Assembly (NCBI GenBank): GCA_013350335.1
Contig: CM023542.1
Location: forward strand, 6,496,025 to 6,560,024
Length of the DNA stretch: 64,000 nt
DNA from: Chimonanthus salicifolius
Taxonomy: Eukaryota > Streptophyta > Magnoliopsida > Laurales > Calycanthaceae
Direction of reading: 5' to 3'
This document shows, piece by piece, positions 59,995 through 64,000 of the stretch. The first letter of the stretch is position 1. Each line of letters opens with the position of its first letter. Under the pieces are notes generated by a model. That model was not told the origin of the DNA. It saw only the letters and a program-made list of their open reading frames with translations, and made no database searches. Position numbers and translations under genes: made by a program.

Positions 59995-61822
59995 GTACTC
60001 CCTTCTTTTCTCTTCTTTGTCTTTTGAATTGTTGGTGCATTTGGATGTACTCCTCCACGTCAAAGCCTGATTTTATTCTTTAATTTTGATTTATTAAAAT
60101 TGGTCGATTTGATTTGAACAGAGAAAGCATCCTTTCTGGGTTCTGACCTGAAACAAGTTGGTCATTTTAACGCTTAATTTCAACTAATTCTTCCCTTTTT
60201 TTTTTTGTGGAAAAGGAAAAAAGAGAAAATAGTTTAATTTGGCAATGGTGAATTTTATAGAACATGTGGGGTTTTGAGAAATTTTTAATATTTATTTAAC
60301 TTAGAGGAAATGGAAATATGGGTCTTATTAGAACAAATTCTTAGAAACACATCTTTTGCTGTTTGGTGGTCTGGAGAAGTAAATGTTTTGTTGTTTAAAT
60401 TTCCTAAAATTCTCTGTTGATTAGGGGAAGCTAGTTTCACCTTCCTAGAAAATCGAAGTCTTGAAATGTCAAAAATCCGGATTTTAATTCTGTCTTAATA
60501 CCTTAAGGTCCATATTCCTGGAAACTTGAAATCACAGATTCAAAACCCATGTATCCAAATCAGCACTCTGAGTTCTTCTGGAAAAAATGGGACATTTGCA
60601 CATGTGATTGTGATTTCTGAATTAGCTCCTTTCATTTTTCACGAAAAAAAGTAAAAAAGAGTGGTTTAGGACAATAGTGAAATTTAAAGAACATCTGAGG
60701 GGTTATGTTGAAAGTCACCTTTCTATTATTCTTCTCTAGTTTTTGTTTTCTTCCTGGTATTAATGTGCAATGTGGTAGTGAATTGTTTGCGAGATCGGCA
60801 ATGGGATCTTGTAATCTTCAAAAGAGACTGGAGAGGAGACTTTCTCAGTGGGATTGGATTTCTATGGATTTCTGTCAATTTTATAGTAGTATGTAGCCTA
60901 GAATTCATCAGAATTTCAATTCTATTGGACTTTTTGGGTAAGCCCATAATTCCTTAGTCAAATTGCAATATTTTAGAATTCAACATTGTACAGCTGCAAA
61001 GGCTCTGGTTGTTAACAGGAATTGTTAGGAAGAATCGTGAGATTGATTGAATTTGTCAAATTCCTAGGATTGGATTTTTTAGATTTGAAGTTCACAAATT
61101 AATTAAATTCTAAAGTATGAATTCTGGATTCCAAATTCCACATCTTTCAAAAAAAAAAAAAAAGGAACCAAATTCCACACGTAACAATTCATTCAATTCT
61201 TTAAAATGTTTGGTGGCTTTCCCTTTAGGCTTTCTCCCACCAAGCCTTTCAAGATTCCATTTATACAGTGGAGAAGATCTCCAATGACTACGAGCTCCAG
61301 GACATCTGCCTTCATGGCTATGATGCCTGGACACTAAAGTAGGCAACATTTCTGTACATTGTCTTGTCGGATACTTCAAGTGTAAAATCTGTGCCTTGCC
61401 AAACCAATGATGTATCCTAGCCATATTCATACCGTATATGGGCATCATATCTTCATAGCATAGCAATCAAGCTCTTCTCACATTAGTTCACCTTTTCTTT
61501 TTCATTTTTTGTGAAAAGAAAATTCTTTTCCATTTACATCTTCTCATGACCATCATTTTCCAATCAGATGTATGCAAATTCCAACTTTTAATATATCTCA
61601 TCTCTACCATCTTTTGTGAGGCGAAGGGAGTCGTGCTTTGTTTTGTCATTTTCCATGTGGATCATCATCTTCTCCCTTGTTGGAAGGATTTTTTGTAGAA
61701 GAGAACATCGATTTGGCAAAGTAAATGTGTTAGTTCTAATATTCATTTCTTTACGTTCTCATTTTCACTGAATAAGGGACTAAAACAATCATCAATAAAT
61801 GGAGATGGGATGGTAGAGAGAT
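59995..61822. other. Intron-like or intergenic DNA, no exon recognised
   Basis: T-rich DNA with short ORFs (for example 60705-60896) that match nothing I know. It is compatible with a long leader intron of the gene proposed at 59740. Confidence 0.4.
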
Positions 61823-61839
61823 GGAAGATTTCAAGTACA

Positions 61840-62115
61840 TTTATTTTTGAAACAGTAACAAATAATTCATTAAATGATGAAAAGGGTACAAGTGAAATAG
61901 ATCACGTATAGGAGAGGTATACATGGCTATCAAGTGAAATAACAAAGGGAACATCTTAAAATACTATATATGCAGTACACCACATCGAACATAGATACAA
62001 ATGGACATCCCCAACTCCCCATACACCCACAAGGAATCGTGATCAAAGCATCTCCATTGCGGGTCTATGTTTTTGTACTCCCACCTTTGCTAGAAAACCA
62101 ACAATATTGTTCGCC
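61840..62115 (-). mobile_element. 5'-truncated LINE with 17-bp target duplication
   Basis: Minus strand: a remnant of the RNase H tail (NNIVGFLAKVGVQKHRP) and a 3' untranslated region containing TTTCATCATTTAATGAATTA, ending TTTCAAAAATAA. The 17-mer GAAGATTTCAAGTACAT (61823-61839) recurs with one change (GTGCAT) at 62116-62132, so both borders are defined. Only about 276 bp of the element were inserted. Confidence 0.8.
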
Positions 62116-62132
62116 GAAGATTTCAAGTGCAT

Positions 62133-64000
62133 ATAGTTATGTTGCTCATCCCTTAGATGATTGAGAACTTGGTGTTGGCCAAGGGAAACCATGCCCGGGA
62201 CAGTGATGAGGAAAATGTATCGGGCTGCCCTGGATCCATGTTTTCCCTTGTGCTCTGTTTTCATTGATGACAATCTCTTCTACCTTGTTGGCACCTTCAT
62301 CTTCTACTTTGATGTCACTCATTTGGAGCAGCATCATACCTTGATTGAAATAGATTCTACGAGTTTCTGTTGTGTACTGGTTTCTACAAGTTCTGTTTGA
62401 TTCTATGAGTTTCTGGATTTATTTTTGGTTCAACTTTCTAGGAGATCATCACTTGGAATAATCAGGAATAATCGGGGGTCCAAATGATTTTCTTTTTGGA
62501 AATTTTATTGCTAAGTCATTATGGTTTAACCTTTTCCAGATTTCCCTTCAATTAGCCCTCTACTTTATGAATTGGTACGCTTTTTTTCTATCACATACCA
62601 TTCAAATGTTGGCCCCGCTATTGGATGGATCAGATGAAAGATTATTTTATTCTTATAGTTTGCTTTGTGATCTCACTGCTAATTGACCCTATGGTGGGAT
62701 TTTCAAATGAGTGGAATCTAACATGGACCAAAGAGTTGGTTGGCACATGGTATTGGATTCTCTGAAGGCCAGACCTATGTGAACCTACCAAGGTCTGAAC
62801 TTAGGGATAACAATATATGACCTGCCTATAGTGTGAAATGGAATCTTCATGGACAGGTGTACATGCTTTTCCTGTAGACTAATGTAAAATAGGCCAAGTG
62901 GTTATCTGTGATTGAGACTGTCAACTTGAACGAAATACAAGAACAAGTTATGGGTTGAATATGTTCATCATTATCATTATCACCCAAGTCATTTATCCCA
63001 TCAATCTGGGGTTGGCCTTAATTGGATTTGCCAGACTGCCTATCTGACATCTATGGGACTTGAACCTACAACCTCTAGACTATAACCATGAGCCTTTACT
63101 AGTTGTGCTAGACTCAAAGTTGCTTAATCAACAGGTTGGGTTTGTCATGGCGTATTACATAATCTGGTCATTTGGCCCGATTCAATCTAGAAAGGAGTAG
63201 TTGGTTGAGTTTTTCAACCTATTTAGTAAATGGGTTGTTTGAATTAAGATTTTAAATAATTGGTTCAACCAGCCCCATCAAACCCAAACCTTACTTGACC
63301 CTTGCCACCTAGGAATTAGAATGGGAATTTGGCCCGAAAGCCAAAGAATCTGGCCTGAGAAAAGGTGGGCTTGAGCAAAAAAATTCAGCTAGATTTATAA
63401 TAATTGGGCCAGGCTTGGACAAAAATTGAAGCTCGATTATTATTCAGGCTGGGCTTGAGCTTATGTATATGTTGGCTGGAAAGCCCAAGCCTGGCCCAAT
63501 CATGTGGACATATAAACTATATATGAGGTTGCACATCACACTTGGTCCATTTCTATTTTATTTATTTTATTAAACTTTTGTAGAGAGCCATGAAAATCTA
63601 ACTATTTAGATTGAAAGCTTGCTTAATTACCTACATATACAATAAATTTTATATAAAAATTCAGATGAAAGACACCTAATCTTAGCTGTCAAAATCAACA
63701 AATGTCATTTTTCCTAAGGACACTAAGTAATTTTGACCACTAAAACTGTGTGGCTTCAATTTGAATTTTGGGATGAAATTTATTAAAAATGTAAGAGATT
63801 TAGTTATGTTTCAATCCATTCAAATGGATTTTCACTATTATACAAAAAATAAAAAAATAGAAAATTAATACATAACTTATTATCTAATATATAATTTACT
63901 TAATGGTTATTTCATAATGTAATAATTAGATAATAATCAAAACTCATACAGTCATACTTCATACAAACTCAGTTTAATTAGCATTTTTTAGCCAAATATT
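62133..64000. other. Intergenic or intronic DNA, no gene recognised
   Basis: It contains GGCCCGAAAGCC- and GGGCTTGAGC-type words (about 63320-63510) like the hAT-related elements at 10310 and 57091. A tRNA-repeat-like reversed B-box word (GGGACTTGAACC, 63055-63066) is present. No coding exon was recognised. Confidence 0.4.

Noticed and set aside
61110..61466. 118-residue ORF on the minus strand
   Set aside because: No domain, low-complexity ends including a poly-Phe run from an A/T tract.

Overview
The window is nuclear DNA of a flowering plant. The evidence is long AT-rich intergenic stretches and introns, GT-AG introns, plant-specific gene families (CDPK kinase, PLS-class PPR) and a dense layer of plant transposon debris (Ty3/gypsy LTRs, L1 and RTE LINEs, tRNA-derived SINEs, hAT-like TIR elements, fold-back DNA). 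Nothing here fixes the species; a non-grass angiosperm is the safest statement.

Four protein-coding genes could be rebuilt by following splice junctions. (1) XCT (XAP5 family nuclear protein), minus strand, 8224-20317, 12 exons, 336 codons, intact. (2) A PLS-class PPR protein with a C-terminal E domain, plus strand, about 22378-24811, with no visible intron but a one-base frameshift near its 5' end. (3) A group IV calcium-dependent protein kinase (CPK16/CPK18 type), minus strand, 30107-43367, 12 exons, intact except for a one-base excess in the last exon that stops translation before the fourth EF-hand. (4) A lysine/acid-rich conserved plant protein of unknown function, minus strand, 48127-55603, 4 exons, 259 codons, with a 6.2-kb third intron full of L1 remains. 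A fifth gene may start on the plus strand near 59740 (CT-rich leader plus a splice donor) and continue past the right edge. XCT and the PPR gene are divergent and share a 2-kb upstream region.

The rest is mobile and repetitive DNA. 1-1136 is an LTR on the minus strand cut by the window edge. 4188-6124 is a fold-back element built from four self-complementary units. XCT introns carry two SINEs with target duplications, an hAT-like element, L1 ORF1 and RTE remains, and a short LTR retroelement (18396-20052) with matching TGGGG target duplications that holds a captured piece of CTP synthase coding sequence between remnants of gag and pol. A family of small CAGGGGT-ended elements rich in the palindrome ATCGGCCGAT occurs four times. 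45474-45961 is a large inverted repeat whose arms carry a primer-binding-site-like motif. 61840-62115 is a 5'-truncated LINE with 17-bp target duplications.

The genes do not form a pathway; they are ordinary neighbours. I found no wholly new multi-gene system. The most unusual items are the retroelement with the captured CTP synthase fragment, the nested fold-back element, and the two one-base frameshifts in otherwise well-preserved genes.
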